64,000 nucleotides of DNA from Ruminiclostridium papyrosolvens C7 (lineage in GTDB: Bacteria > Bacillota > Clostridia > Acetivibrionales > DSM-1351), in contig NZ_ATAY01000019.1 in assembly GCF_000421965.1 (NCBI RefSeq), forward strand, positions 1 to 64,000. The letters are read 5' to 3'. Every line of letters begins with the position of its first letter. Positions within the stretch are counted from its first letter, which is position 1. Of this stretch, positions 8,052 through 15,923 are shown one piece after another. The position numbers were made by a program, and so were the translations under genes. A model generated the notes under the pieces. The model was not told the origin of the DNA. It worked only from the letters and a program-made list of their open reading frames with translations, and did no database searches.

Positions 8052-8960
8052 ATGACAGATTGCTGCAAGGTTGAAACCGAAGAAGTTCAAACTCATCAAA
8101 AATTAAATCATCTTTTGGGAAAACACCCGTGCTTTAGTGCAAGGGCACATTTTAAATACGGAAGAATACATTTGCCTGTTAGTCCTACATGTAACATTCA
8201 GTGTAAATTCTGCAAAAGATGCATAAATAAAATTGAAAACAGACCGGGAGTTACAGCAAAAGTACTTACTCCCAAGGAAGCGGTTAAAATAGTAGCTAAA
8301 GCTTTGGAACTTTGCCCTGAAATAAGTGTGGTGGGTATTGCAGGCCCCGGAGAAACACTTGCTACAGATAATGCTCTGGAGACTTTTGAAATGTTGGGAA
8401 CTGAATACCCTGATTTAATCAAATGCCTTAGTACAAATGGTCTTATGCTAGACAAATACTCCGAGAGAATTATTAATGCAGGTATAAAAACGGTGTCGGT
8501 TACAGTAAATGCTGTTGAGCCGGATATTCTACAGAACATCTGTACAGGAATATTCTGGAATGGCAGTTATCTAAAAGACTATGAGGGAGCTGAAAAGCTC
8601 ATACAAGAACAATTAAAGGGGATAGAAAAACTGAGCAACGAAGGCATAGCCGTGAAGGTAAATACTGTACTGATACCGGATTTGAATTACGGACATATGG
8701 AAGAAATTGCACGGGTGGTTTCGAAAGCCGGAGCATCCATTATAAATATAATTCCGCTTATTCCGCAGCATGAAATGAAAAGTTTCAGACCACCTGATTG
8801 CAATGAATTAAACAATGCCAGAGAGTGGGCAGGAAAATATCTGAATGTTTTCAGACATTGCAGGCAATGCAGGGCAGATGCATGTGGTATTCCCGGCAAA
8901 GGCAAGGAGCTTGGCAATCTGCTCTATGATTTTCCCATGGAAACCTTTTCCCATGGCTAA
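8052..8960 (+). CDS. Radical SAM NifB-like cofactor maturase
   Basis: A 302-residue radical SAM protein close to NifB, which makes the carbide-centred 8Fe core (NifB-co/L-cluster) of nitrogenase cofactors. It has the HPCFSARAHFKYGRIHLPV block, the radical SAM triad CNIQCKFC (C47, C51, C54), GPGETLA, and the C-terminal CRQCRADACG motif typical of NifB. It has no fused NifX domain; a separate NifX-like gene follows. I use the ATG at 8052 after GGGGGCGG rather than the open frame 14 codons upstream. The presence of NifB in an operon without NifE/N suggests its cofactor is used directly by the D/K subunits. Confidence 0.9.
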   Translation: MTDCCKVETEEVQTHQKLNHLLGKHPCFSARAHFKYGRIHLPVSPTCNIQCKFCKRCINKIENRPGVTAKVLTPKEAVKIVAKALELCPEISVVGIAGPGETLATDNALETFEMLGTEYPDLIKCLSTNGLMLDKYSERIINAGIKTVSVTVNAVEPDILQNICTGIFWNGSYLKDYEGAEKLIQEQLKGIEKLSNEGIAVKVNTVLIPDLNYGHMEEIARVVSKAGASIINIIPLIPQHEMKSFRPPDCNELNNAREWAGKYLNVFRHCRQCRADACGIPGKGKELGNLLYDFPMETFSHG

Positions 8961-8988
8961 TGAGTAAACAACTAATCGGGAGGCTAAT

Positions 8989-9336
8989 ATGACTTATAAA
9001 ATAGCAGTAGCCAGCAGTGACGGTAAGGTAGTAAATCAGCATTTCGGCCACTGCAGGCAGTTTTTGATATTTGAGAATGATGATACGGGTAGATGGAAAT
9101 TTGTTGAAAGAAGAGACACGTTCCCTGCTTGCAAGGCGGGAGAGCATAGTGAAGCATCTATGCAGTATGTTGTCACACTACTTGAAGACTGTAAGGCTGT
9201 GGCGGCTGCACAAATAGGTTTAGGCGCCATTCAGGCTCTGACATTGATGCAAATAAGGGCCTTTTGCGCTGTAGGTCTCATAGAACAGGTTCTTGAAAAA
9301 GTTAATGAAACTTTAAATATAAAGACAGAAAGCTAA
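8989..9336 (+). CDS. NifX/NafY-family iron-cluster carrier
   Basis: A 115-residue protein of the dinitrogenase iron-molybdenum cofactor biosynthesis family (NifX, NafY, NifB C-terminal). The start YKIAVASSDGKVVNQHFGHC is the family signature; the HFGHC segment is the likely cluster-binding part. Such proteins hold cofactor precursors between NifB and the apo-enzyme. It lies 28 bp after the NifB-like gene and 16 bp before the NifH-like gene. Confidence 0.88.
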   Translation: MTYKIAVASSDGKVVNQHFGHCRQFLIFENDDTGRWKFVERRDTFPACKAGEHSEASMQYVVTLLEDCKAVAAAQIGLGAIQALTLMQIRAFCAVGLIEQVLEKVNETLNIKTES

Positions 9337-9352
9337 TATTGGGAGGTTTAAA

Positions 9353-10231
9353 ATGGCTAAAAAAATCAAACAAATTGCAATTTATGGGAAAGGTGGCATT
9401 GGCAAATCAACTACAACTTCAAATATAAGTGCCGCTCTTTCGGCAGCAGGATACAAGGTAATGCAGTTTGGCTGCGACCCCAAGAGTGATTCAACAAATA
9501 CACTGAGGGGCGGAAACTACATCCCCACAGTTTTGGACACTCTTAGAGAAAAAAACACAGTAAAGGCTCACGAGGTTATTTTTGAGGGGTTTAACGGAAT
9601 TTACTGCGTAGAGGCAGGCGGTCCGGCTCCGGGTGTTGGATGTGCTGGAAGAGGTATTATTACAGCGGTTCAGCTGTTCAAACAGCAGAATATTTTTGAA
9701 GAGCTTGATTTGGATTTTGTTATATATGATGTTCTTGGTGATGTTGTTTGCGGCGGCTTCGCCGTTCCAATAAGAGAAGGAATTGCAGAACATGTTTTCA
9801 CGGTTTCGTCGGCTGATTTTATGGCAGTTTACGCTGCCAACAACTTGTTTAAGGGTATACATAAGTATTCAAATTCAGGAGGAGCCTTACTTGGCGGTGT
9901 CATAGCAAATTCTATAAATGCACCTTATGCAAAGGATATTATTGATGATTTTGCAAAACAGACTCATACCCAGGTAGTTGAATATGTACCAAGGTCGGTA
10001 ACAGTCACTCAAAGCGAATTACAGGGGAAAACCACCATTGAGGCTGCTCCTGACTCAGAACAGGCAAAAATATATAAAGCTTTAGCTGCAAAAATTGCAG
10101 GACATGAGGAGTCAAAGGTGCCATCACCCTTGGATGTGAAGGAACTCAGAAATTGGGCTGCAAGATGGGGCGATTATTTGCTGGCTCTTGAAACAGGTGA
10201 AATCAGGACGGAAGCAGCAGGAAATCTATAA
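9353..10231 (+). CDS. Nitrogenase-like iron protein (NifH family)
   Basis: A 292-residue NifH-family ATP-dependent reductase. It has the P-loop GKGGIGKSTTTSN, the DPKSDST segment, and the two cysteines that bridge the 4Fe-4S cluster in the homodimer (C97 in GVGCAGRG, C133 in VVCGGFAVPI), followed by PIREG. R100, the site ADP-ribosylated in true NifH, is conserved. It should deliver electrons to the adjacent D/K-like protein. Sequence details diverge from canonical NifH, and the sulfur-gene setting places it among nitrogenase-like (group IV) reductases by inference. Confidence 0.92.
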   Translation: MAKKIKQIAIYGKGGIGKSTTTSNISAALSAAGYKVMQFGCDPKSDSTNTLRGGNYIPTVLDTLREKNTVKAHEVIFEGFNGIYCVEAGGPAPGVGCAGRGIITAVQLFKQQNIFEELDLDFVIYDVLGDVVCGGFAVPIREGIAEHVFTVSSADFMAVYAANNLFKGIHKYSNSGGALLGGVIANSINAPYAKDIIDDFAKQTHTQVVEYVPRSVTVTQSELQGKTTIEAAPDSEQAKIYKALAAKIAGHEESKVPSPLDVKELRNWAARWGDYLLALETGEIRTEAAGNL

Positions 10232-10249
10232 TAAAGGGGACTGGAAAAA

Positions 10250-11731
10250 TTGAGCAACATAAATATAAAAAGCCCGGAGGTTCAGATAAGAGAAGTGCGG
10301 TTAGGTTCTATAATCGGATTTGAAGGAACAGCCGGGGAGCTTGTAAGGTGTGCCAGAGCAGGCAATTTGCAGGATAAATCAAGAAGCTTCAGCCAGTGTA
10401 TGGGCTGCAGCTCCAGAAATGCATTCTGCCAACTGTCAATGATAAAAGATGCAGTTGTTATTAATCATGCACCAGTAGGTTGCTCCGGGGATTTTTTCGG
10501 CTTCAATTTCACGTATCGGGTAGGGCAGATGGAAAGAAATCTGCCTCCCGCTATAGGCAGATACTTTAATACAAATATCGAAGAAAAGGATACTATTTTC
10601 GGGGCTACCCAAAAGCTTGAAGCAACTATAAGAGAGGTATATTCAAGGCTTAAGCCAAATGCTGTCTTTATAACTACCTCTTGTGCATCTTCCATTATAG
10701 GGGATGATGTGGAGTCAGTTGCCAACAATTTGACTGATGAACTTGGAATTCCTGTAGTAGCTTGTTTCTGCGAAGGGTTCCGGTCTAAAATATGGACTAC
10801 GGGCTTTGATTCTGCCTACCATTCTATAGTTCGCAAAATAGTAAAACCACCCAGAAAAAAGAGCAATAAGGTCAACATAATCAATTTCTGGGGTTCTCAT
10901 ATTTTTGACGAGCTTTTAAAGCCGCTGGGCTACGAACCTAATTATATAGTACCATTTTCAACAATTGCCGATTTGGAATACATTTCGGAGGCGGCTGCAA
11001 CCATTCAGATATGCCCTACTCTGGGAACTTATTTCGGGGCTGCTTTAGAGGAGATATACGGGGTACCTGAAATTAAGGCACCTCCGGCATATGGTATTAG
11101 CGGTACTGACGATTGGATGAGAGAATTGGGAAAAGTACTGGGCAGACAGGAAGAAGTAGAAAAAATAATCGTCAAGGAGCATATAAGAGTTATTCCAATT
11201 CTTGAGGAATACAGGGATAAGTTTAACGGTAAAACAGCTTATGTTACAGCAGGAGCATCCCATGGTCATGCTTTGATTGCTCTCTTAAGAGAGCTTGGGT
11301 TATCTGTGCAGGGGGCTGCCATATTCCACCATGACCCTGTTTATGATAATGGTGAGCCTGATTCTGACACGCTGCTACATACAATAAATACATATGGGGA
11401 TGTGCATAATTACAATGTCTGCAATAAGCAGGCTTTTGAACTTGTAAATATTTTAAACAGGATAAGGCCGGATATTATGATTGCAAGACACGGGGGTATG
11501 ACGCTCTGGGGGGCAAAGCTGGGAATACCTACATTACTCATAGGCGATGAACAATTTGGCTTCGGATATCAGGGGGTTCTTAATTACGCTGAAAGAATAT
11601 TAGAAACACTTGATAACAGGGAATTTGTTTCAAATTTAGCTAAACACAGCTCAATGCCTTATACAAAATGGTGGCTTGACCAGAGCCCATTCTCATTTCT
11701 CGGAGGTAATGTACATGTTGAAGTTTATTGA
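10250..11731 (+). CDS. Nitrogenase-like catalytic subunit, NifD type
   Basis: A 493-residue NifD-like protein starting at TTG after AAAGGGGA. Cysteines fitting P-cluster ligands are at C53 (or C50) in the CMGC segment, C78 in HAPVGCSG and C145 in TTSCASSIIGDD. C255 in IQICPTLGTYFG aligns with the NifD cofactor cysteine (C275 in Azotobacter), since the following EEIYGVP matches its EEKYGIP. Around IGDEQFGFGYQG, where NifD has the cofactor histidine, I see no histidine. There is no NifE/N pair, so this is probably not a canonical N2-fixing enzyme. By context (NifB-, NifX-, NifH-like upstream, sulfur enzymes downstream) it best fits the methylthio-alkane reductase D subunit or a relative; the substrate is inferred. 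Confidence 0.85.
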   Translation: MSNINIKSPEVQIREVRLGSIIGFEGTAGELVRCARAGNLQDKSRSFSQCMGCSSRNAFCQLSMIKDAVVINHAPVGCSGDFFGFNFTYRVGQMERNLPPAIGRYFNTNIEEKDTIFGATQKLEATIREVYSRLKPNAVFITTSCASSIIGDDVESVANNLTDELGIPVVACFCEGFRSKIWTTGFDSAYHSIVRKIVKPPRKKSNKVNIINFWGSHIFDELLKPLGYEPNYIVPFSTIADLEYISEAAATIQICPTLGTYFGAALEEIYGVPEIKAPPAYGISGTDDWMRELGKVLGRQEEVEKIIVKEHIRVIPILEEYRDKFNGKTAYVTAGASHGHALIALLRELGLSVQGAAIFHHDPVYDNGEPDSDTLLHTINTYGDVHNYNVCNKQAFELVNILNRIRPDIMIARHGGMTLWGAKLGIPTLLIGDEQFGFGYQGVLNYAERILETLDNREFVSNLAKHSSMPYTKWWLDQSPFSFLGGNVHVEVY

Positions 11732-13031
11732 ACAGCCAAGATACTCATGTGCTATAGGAGCTCAGCAGACAGTTGTTGCCATTAAAAGAGGTGTTCCCAT
11801 TTTGCATGCGGGCCCGGGCTGCAGCGCCAAGGTAAGTGATATAATCGGCCAAGGAGAAGGCTATGCAGGAGGAAATAACATTCCATGTACAAATACCGGT
11901 GAAGCAGATGTGGTATACGGGGGAGAAGAGAGACTGAGAAATGTAATTGACGGAGCATTAAAGGTAATGGACGGTGATCTGTATGTTGTACTTACAGGAT
12001 GTACCTCTGATATTGTGGGGGACGATGTGGGCAGAGTTACGGCAGAGTATCAACAGCAAGGAAAGCCAATAGTATTTGCTGAAACAGGAGGTTTCAAGAG
12101 CAATAATTATGTAAGTCATGAAGTAGTAGTAAATGCAATAATTGACCAGTATGTAGATATTAATTATAAAGGGGAAAAGACCCAAAAAAATCTGGTAAAT
12201 GTTTTTACAACAGTTCCTTATCAGGACCCATACTGGAATGGCAATCTTGAAGAACTCAAAAGAATCCTTGAAGGTATTGGCCTTAAAGTAAACATACTTT
12301 TCGGAAATGAGTCCAAGGGAGTTAGTGAGTGGAAAACAATTCCCCAAGCGGAATTTAACATACTTGCAGGTGCTTGGACTGGCCTTGGAATAGTAAAGCA
12401 TCTGGAAGAAAAATACGAGACACCCTATTTACATTTTCCATATATACCCATTGGAGGTATAGAGACAACAAGATTTTTACGAGAAGTTGCCGAATTTGGG
12501 AATCTCGACAAGACAAAGGCAGAGGTCTTTATAAAAAGTGAAGAAGAAAAATACTATTCATTTATTGAAAGAACAGCAGATTTTATGCTGGAATTCAGGT
12601 ACGGCCTTCCAAGGAGGTTCTATACCATACTTGATGCATCATATTCTTTGGGTTTCTCAAAGTTTCTGCTCAATGAGCTTGGAATAATTCCCGCAAAACA
12701 ATTTATTATTGATGATACTCCCGAAATATACAGAAAACAGATTGAACAACAGTTTTTAAAAATATCGGACTTTAGGACTTCATCAGTATCCTTTTCAATA
12801 GACGGGGGCGAAATTCAGAAGGAAATCCGGCAGGAACAACAAAAAAATAGAGCTTTGATTCTGGGGAGCGGATGGGACAGAGATTTGGCAAACGACATAA
12901 AAGCCGACCTCCTTATTGTCAGTGCACCTGTTACATACCGTCTGATTCTGAATTGCGGTTATGCAGGTTACAGAGGAGGCCTCAGGGCAATTGAGGATAT
13001 ATATGACAGAGTTTTAAACACATACAGGTAA
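11715..13031 (+). CDS. Nitrogenase-like subunit, NifK type
   Basis: A 438-residue NifK-like partner. All three P-cluster cysteines are visible: C12 in PRYSCAIGAQQTVVAI, C36 in HAGPGCSAKV and C96 in LTGCTSDIVGDDV. It lacks the N-terminal extension of NifK. I place the start at ATG 11715, eight bases after GGAGG; this overlaps the end of the D-subunit gene by 17 bases, implying coupled translation. Retention of both P-cluster halves separates it from protochlorophyllide- and chlorophyllide-reductase subunits, which bind simpler clusters. Confidence 0.85.
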   Translation: MLKFIEQPRYSCAIGAQQTVVAIKRGVPILHAGPGCSAKVSDIIGQGEGYAGGNNIPCTNTGEADVVYGGEERLRNVIDGALKVMDGDLYVVLTGCTSDIVGDDVGRVTAEYQQQGKPIVFAETGGFKSNNYVSHEVVVNAIIDQYVDINYKGEKTQKNLVNVFTTVPYQDPYWNGNLEELKRILEGIGLKVNILFGNESKGVSEWKTIPQAEFNILAGAWTGLGIVKHLEEKYETPYLHFPYIPIGGIETTRFLREVAEFGNLDKTKAEVFIKSEEEKYYSFIERTADFMLEFRYGLPRRFYTILDASYSLGFSKFLLNELGIIPAKQFIIDDTPEIYRKQIEQQFLKISDFRTSSVSFSIDGGEIQKEIRQEQQKNRALILGSGWDRDLANDIKADLLIVSAPVTYRLILNCGYAGYRGGLRAIEDIYDRVLNTYR

Positions 13032-13075
13032 GGTGGACTGAATTAATTAATGAAACATCCAAAGGGGGATTTAAT

Positions 13076-14257
13076 ATGGAAAGCGACATGATGACAGAAG
13101 CAGACATGCAAAGCTTAATTAGTACGCTGGTAATACATGGTGGGACAGACGGAGATGAAAAGACCGGTGCCGTAAGTGTACCGATATATCAGACATCAAC
13201 ATACAGACAGCAGGAGCTTGGTGTAAATAGCGGGTACGAATATTCAAGAACGGGTAACCCTACAAGAGAGGCCATAGAAACACTTATAAATGAACTGGAG
13301 GGCGGAACGACAGGTCTGGCATTCGCCTCAGGAATGGCAGCTATAACTGCGGTATTAATGCTCCTTAAAAGCGGTGATAGTGTTATCATACCAAGTAATA
13401 TCTACGGCGGGACCTTCAGAGTACTTGACAAGATTTTTAAAAATTTCAATATAGAATATGAGATAGTAGATACATCTGACCTAACAGAGGTAGAAAAACG
13501 GATTAATCCAAAAGTGAAGGCAGTACTGATAGAAAGTCCTGCAAACCCTCTGCTTACAATAACAGATATAAGAGGTATTTCAGAAATCGCCCACAGACAC
13601 GGTGCTCTGGTAATAGTTGATAATACTTTTATGACTCCTTATCTGCAAAGGCCACTAAAACTGGGCGCAGATATAGTACTGCATAGTGCCACAAAATATC
13701 TGGGAGGGCACAGTGACGTAATTGCAGGGCTGGTTGTGGCAAAGGACAAAACCACAGGGGAACGTTTAAAATTCATACAGAATGCTACAGGTGGTGTTCT
13801 CTCTCCATTTGATTCGTGGCTCCTTATTAGGGGGATAAAGACGTTGACGGTTCGTATGGATAGACATATTGAGAATGCCCGGTATTTAGTTGAATTTCTG
13901 AAAAACCATGCCGGAGTCACAAAAATATATTATCCGGGGCTACCTGAAAATGAGGGGTATTCAGTTCATAAACAGCAGGCTTTTGGCCCGGGAGCAATGA
14001 TTTCCTTTGTATTGTCAGATGATTATGATATAAAGGAATTTTTCAGGAATATAAAAGTAATAACCCTTGGTGAAAGCCTGGGCGGAGTCGAATCTCTGGT
14101 TAGCCATCCGGCTAGTATGACTCATGCTTCCATTCCTTATGAGGTAAGACAGAAGGTGGGAATAGTTGACAACCTTATAAGACTATCTGTTGGGATTGAA
14201 GACAGGGAGACCCTTATAAATGACCTTGAAAATGCTTTTAAAAAAGCTGGAAAGTGA
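13076..14257 (+). CDS. Trans-sulfuration PLP enzyme (cystathionine gamma-lyase/synthase family, MccB-like)
   Basis: A 393-residue Cys/Met-metabolism PLP enzyme. It shows YEYSRTGNPTREA, FASGMAAITAV, ESPANPLL, DNTFMTPYLQRPL and the PLP lysine in SATKYLGGHSD. Family members interconvert homocysteine, cystathionine and cysteine or use O-acetylhomoserine with thiols; the exact reaction cannot be fixed from sequence. It follows the NifK-like gene by 45 bp with its own AAGGGGG site and precedes a cystathionine beta-synthase-like gene, so an MccB-type gamma-lyase is one reading and a methanethiol- or sulfide-using synthase another. Confidence 0.85.
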   Translation: MESDMMTEADMQSLISTLVIHGGTDGDEKTGAVSVPIYQTSTYRQQELGVNSGYEYSRTGNPTREAIETLINELEGGTTGLAFASGMAAITAVLMLLKSGDSVIIPSNIYGGTFRVLDKIFKNFNIEYEIVDTSDLTEVEKRINPKVKAVLIESPANPLLTITDIRGISEIAHRHGALVIVDNTFMTPYLQRPLKLGADIVLHSATKYLGGHSDVIAGLVVAKDKTTGERLKFIQNATGGVLSPFDSWLLIRGIKTLTVRMDRHIENARYLVEFLKNHAGVTKIYYPGLPENEGYSVHKQQAFGPGAMISFVLSDDYDIKEFFRNIKVITLGESLGGVESLVSHPASMTHASIPYEVRQKVGIVDNLIRLSVGIEDRETLINDLENAFKKAGK

Positions 14258-14265
14258 GGTTGTTT

Positions 14266-15174
14266 ATGAGATATTATAATGATATTCAAGAGTTTATAGG
14301 CGGCACACCTCTTCTAAAACTTAATCATTCCGATATAAAGGAAAGAGTAAATATTTATGCAAAATTAGAGCTGTTTAATCCCGGTGGCAGCGTAAAAGAC
14401 AGAATGGGAGTTGCACTTATAGAAGATGCAGAGAACAAAGGAATTTTACAAAAAGGTTATACAATTGTAGAGGCTACAGCCGGAAATGCCGGTATCGGGA
14501 TAGCCTTAGCTGCATTAAACAAAGGATACAGGATTATTTTTGCAGTTCCAGAGAAATTTTCACATGAAAAACTGGTTATAATGCAGGCTTTGGGAGCTGA
14601 AATAATACATACTCCTCTTGAAAAGGGAATGAACGGTGCATTTGAAAAAGTAGAAGAACTACTGACAGATATTAAGAATTCTGTATGCCTTAGTCAATTT
14701 ACAAATCCGGTAAATCCAAAGATTCACTATGAAACTACAGGACCTGAAATATATAATGATCTTGACGGAAAGATAGACTACGTAGTAGCCGGAGCAGGTA
14801 GTGGCGGTACAATATCAGGAGTAATGAAGTACTTGAAGGAGCGGAATAAAAACATAAAGGGAATTCTGGCTGACCCGGTTGGTTCGACAATGGGTGGAGG
14901 ATTACCCGGGTGTTATTCAATAGAAGGAATAGGAAATACGTTTATGCCTGAAACCATGGACTTATCACTCATTGATGAAGTAATAAAAGTTGATGACAAT
15001 CAGGCACTTGAACAGGTGAAACTCCTTGCCAAAAAAGAGGGTTTGCTTGTAGGAACTTCTTCAGGAGCTGCAATGTATGCTGCAAGAGTTATTGCGCAAA
15101 GAGTGGAACATGCAAGTGTGGTAGTAATTTTTCCTGATAGGGGAGACCGGTATATAAGTAAAAATATTTTTTAA
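14266..15174 (+). CDS. Cysteine synthase / cystathionine beta-synthase family (MccA-like)
   Basis: A 302-residue fold-type II PLP enzyme. The PLP lysine lies in NPGGSVKDRMG, the substrate loop reads EATAGNAGIGIALAA, and the phosphate loop is AGSGGTISG. The TAGN form of the loop resembles MccA (O-acetylserine-dependent cystathionine beta-synthase) rather than CysK, which usually has TSGN. Paired with the gamma-lyase-type enzyme just upstream it could run reverse trans-sulfuration from homocysteine to cysteine. I use ATG 14266 after GTGAGG; the frame also opens at GTG 14254, overlapping the previous gene. Confidence 0.85.
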   Translation: MRYYNDIQEFIGGTPLLKLNHSDIKERVNIYAKLELFNPGGSVKDRMGVALIEDAENKGILQKGYTIVEATAGNAGIGIALAALNKGYRIIFAVPEKFSHEKLVIMQALGAEIIHTPLEKGMNGAFEKVEELLTDIKNSVCLSQFTNPVNPKIHYETTGPEIYNDLDGKIDYVVAGAGSGGTISGVMKYLKERNKNIKGILADPVGSTMGGGLPGCYSIEGIGNTFMPETMDLSLIDEVIKVDDNQALEQVKLLAKKEGLLVGTSSGAAMYAARVIAQRVEHASVVVIFPDRGDRYISKNIF

Positions 15175-15196
15175 ATGAAAGCGTTACACCCTCCAC

Positions 15197-15247
15197 AAAA
15201 AGGGGTATACACGGCTGTAAACCATATACCCCTTTTTATATTTTTTA
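15197..15247 (+). terminator. Terminator of the nitrogenase-like/sulfur operon
   Basis: AAAAAGGGGTATA pairs perfectly with TATACCCCTTTTT across a 25-base loop and is followed by a T-rich run. Confidence 0.85.
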
Positions 15248-15274
15248 TTATTAAGAATCAAATTTAAGACTCAA

Positions 15275-15303
15275 TTGACAATTACTGAGATGCCTTGTAT
15301 AAT
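15275..15303 (+). promoter_or_regulatory. Near-consensus promoter of a small transcript
   Basis: TTGACA at 15275-15280 and TATAAT at 15298-15303 are both perfect hexamers 17 bases apart, the strongest promoter match in the window. It reads into an 11-codon ORF and an RNA-like stretch. Confidence 0.85.
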
Positions 15304-15343
15304 TGGAAATGTACGGATAATAAGTATGAAAGGAGTTGTTTTA

Positions 15344-15379
15344 ATGTCTGTAAAAAATGTTGAGGTGTTTTTCTATTAA
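15344..15379 (+). CDS. 11-residue leader-like peptide (MSVKNVEVFFY)
   Basis: The ATG follows AGGAG with an 8-base gap and lies about 35 bases after the expected transcription start. The frame stops after 11 residues. Its short length and the terminators downstream suit a leader peptide, but no aminoacyl-codon run stands out apart from the ending FFY. Function unknown. Confidence 0.45.
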   Translation: MSVKNVEVFFY

Positions 15380-15497
15380 TTAAATACTGGCACAGGTATA
15401 TATTCAAGGGCCTTTGTATAAAATTAAGGTTAATTGGTTTTACCGTGCAGCTTCTTTCGAGCAACCTATATCGTGTATATATACAGTTATGTGTCGG

Positions 15498-15524
15498 CAC
15501 GCATTTAAGTAGCGTGTTTTTTTA
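15498..15524 (+). terminator. Short-stem terminator in the small transcript
   Basis: CACGC and GCGTG pair across a 9-base loop, followed by eight Ts. Confidence 0.6.
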
Positions 15525-15554
15525 TTACATTTTTGTATTGTAAAATGCTTTTAT

Positions 15555-15586
15555 ACCCGCAGGTGGTCGTTGTCTGCGGGTTTTTT
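15555..15586 (+). terminator. Strong terminator after the small transcript
   Basis: ACCCGCAG pairs with CTGCGGGT across an 11-base loop, followed by a T-run. Confidence 0.85.
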
Positions 15587-15639
15587 GCCTGCTTTTTAGA
15601 GTTGCGAAAAAGTTAAAATTTTTAAATGGAGTGATGACA

Positions 15640-15789
15640 ATGTCAAAAAAGAAAACTACTTTTGATTATATGAAAGAGATACGTGGAAGCTGGGTTATAA
15701 ACCCCAGAACCAGAGTTCAGGAAAACAATATGAGAAATAAAAAGAAGAGAAGGCAGGAAGAAAAGAAAATTATAAAGGATGGGTATTAA
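15640..15789 (+). CDS. Small basic hypothetical protein
   Basis: A 49-residue protein starting at an ATG about eight bases after GGAG. It begins MSKKKTTFDYMKEIRGSW, continues with NPRTRVQENN, and ends in a lysine/arginine-rich stretch. No known domain is recognised. The high charge suggests nucleic-acid or ribosome contact, which is only inference. It lies between a terminator and the rplS promoter. Confidence 0.6.
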   Translation: MSKKKTTFDYMKEIRGSWVINPRTRVQENNMRNKKKRRQEEKKIIKDGY

Positions 15790-15816
15790 ATGAATATTCT
15801 GTTTTAGAATTTTTAC

Positions 15817-15846
15817 TTTACAGTATATATTTCCTTATGTTATAAT
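15817..15846 (+). promoter_or_regulatory. Promoter of rplS
   Basis: TTTACA at 15817-15822 and TATAAT at 15841-15846 are 18 bases apart. It would give rplS its own transcription start now that it is separated from trmD. The roughly 70-base leader has mutually exclusive pairings (GGATG with CATCT; CCTCT with AGAGG next to the ribosome site), so L19-type autoregulation is possible but not shown. Confidence 0.6.
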
Positions 15847-15923
15847 ATCACTCGTGTGTAATACGGATGGTCCTCTGCACTTATGATGCACGAACATCTA
15901 TGAGAGGGAGGAGGAAACAAATA

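Larger units (their letters stand above)
15310..15586 (+). ncRNA. Candidate small structured RNA or leader transcript
   Basis: From the promoter at 15275-15303 a transcript would run through an 11-codon ORF and about 120 bases with several short potential hairpins (for example GCTT/GAGC near 15450), then meet two terminators at 15498-15524 and 15555-15586. No larger coding frame is present. The boundaries are inferred from promoter and terminators. I do not recognise the RNA family; it could be a leader-peptide attenuator, a dual-function sRNA or a riboregulator. Confidence 0.45.

Noticed and set aside
9353..13031. Calling the operon a true molybdenum nitrogenase (nifHDK)
   Set aside because: There is no nifE or nifN, the D-subunit histidine region is altered, and the neighbours are sulfur genes; N2 fixation is not supported here.
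9353..13031. Calling it a chlorophyllide/protochlorophyllide or F430-type reductase
   Set aside because: A NifB-like maturase and NifX are encoded, and both D and K keep P-cluster cysteines plus a cofactor-type cysteine, which those enzymes do not need.
15344..15586. A tRNA or tmRNA in the small transcript region
   Set aside because: The bases resemble a TTCGA loop once (TTTCGAGC) but no acceptor stem or cloverleaf can be formed.
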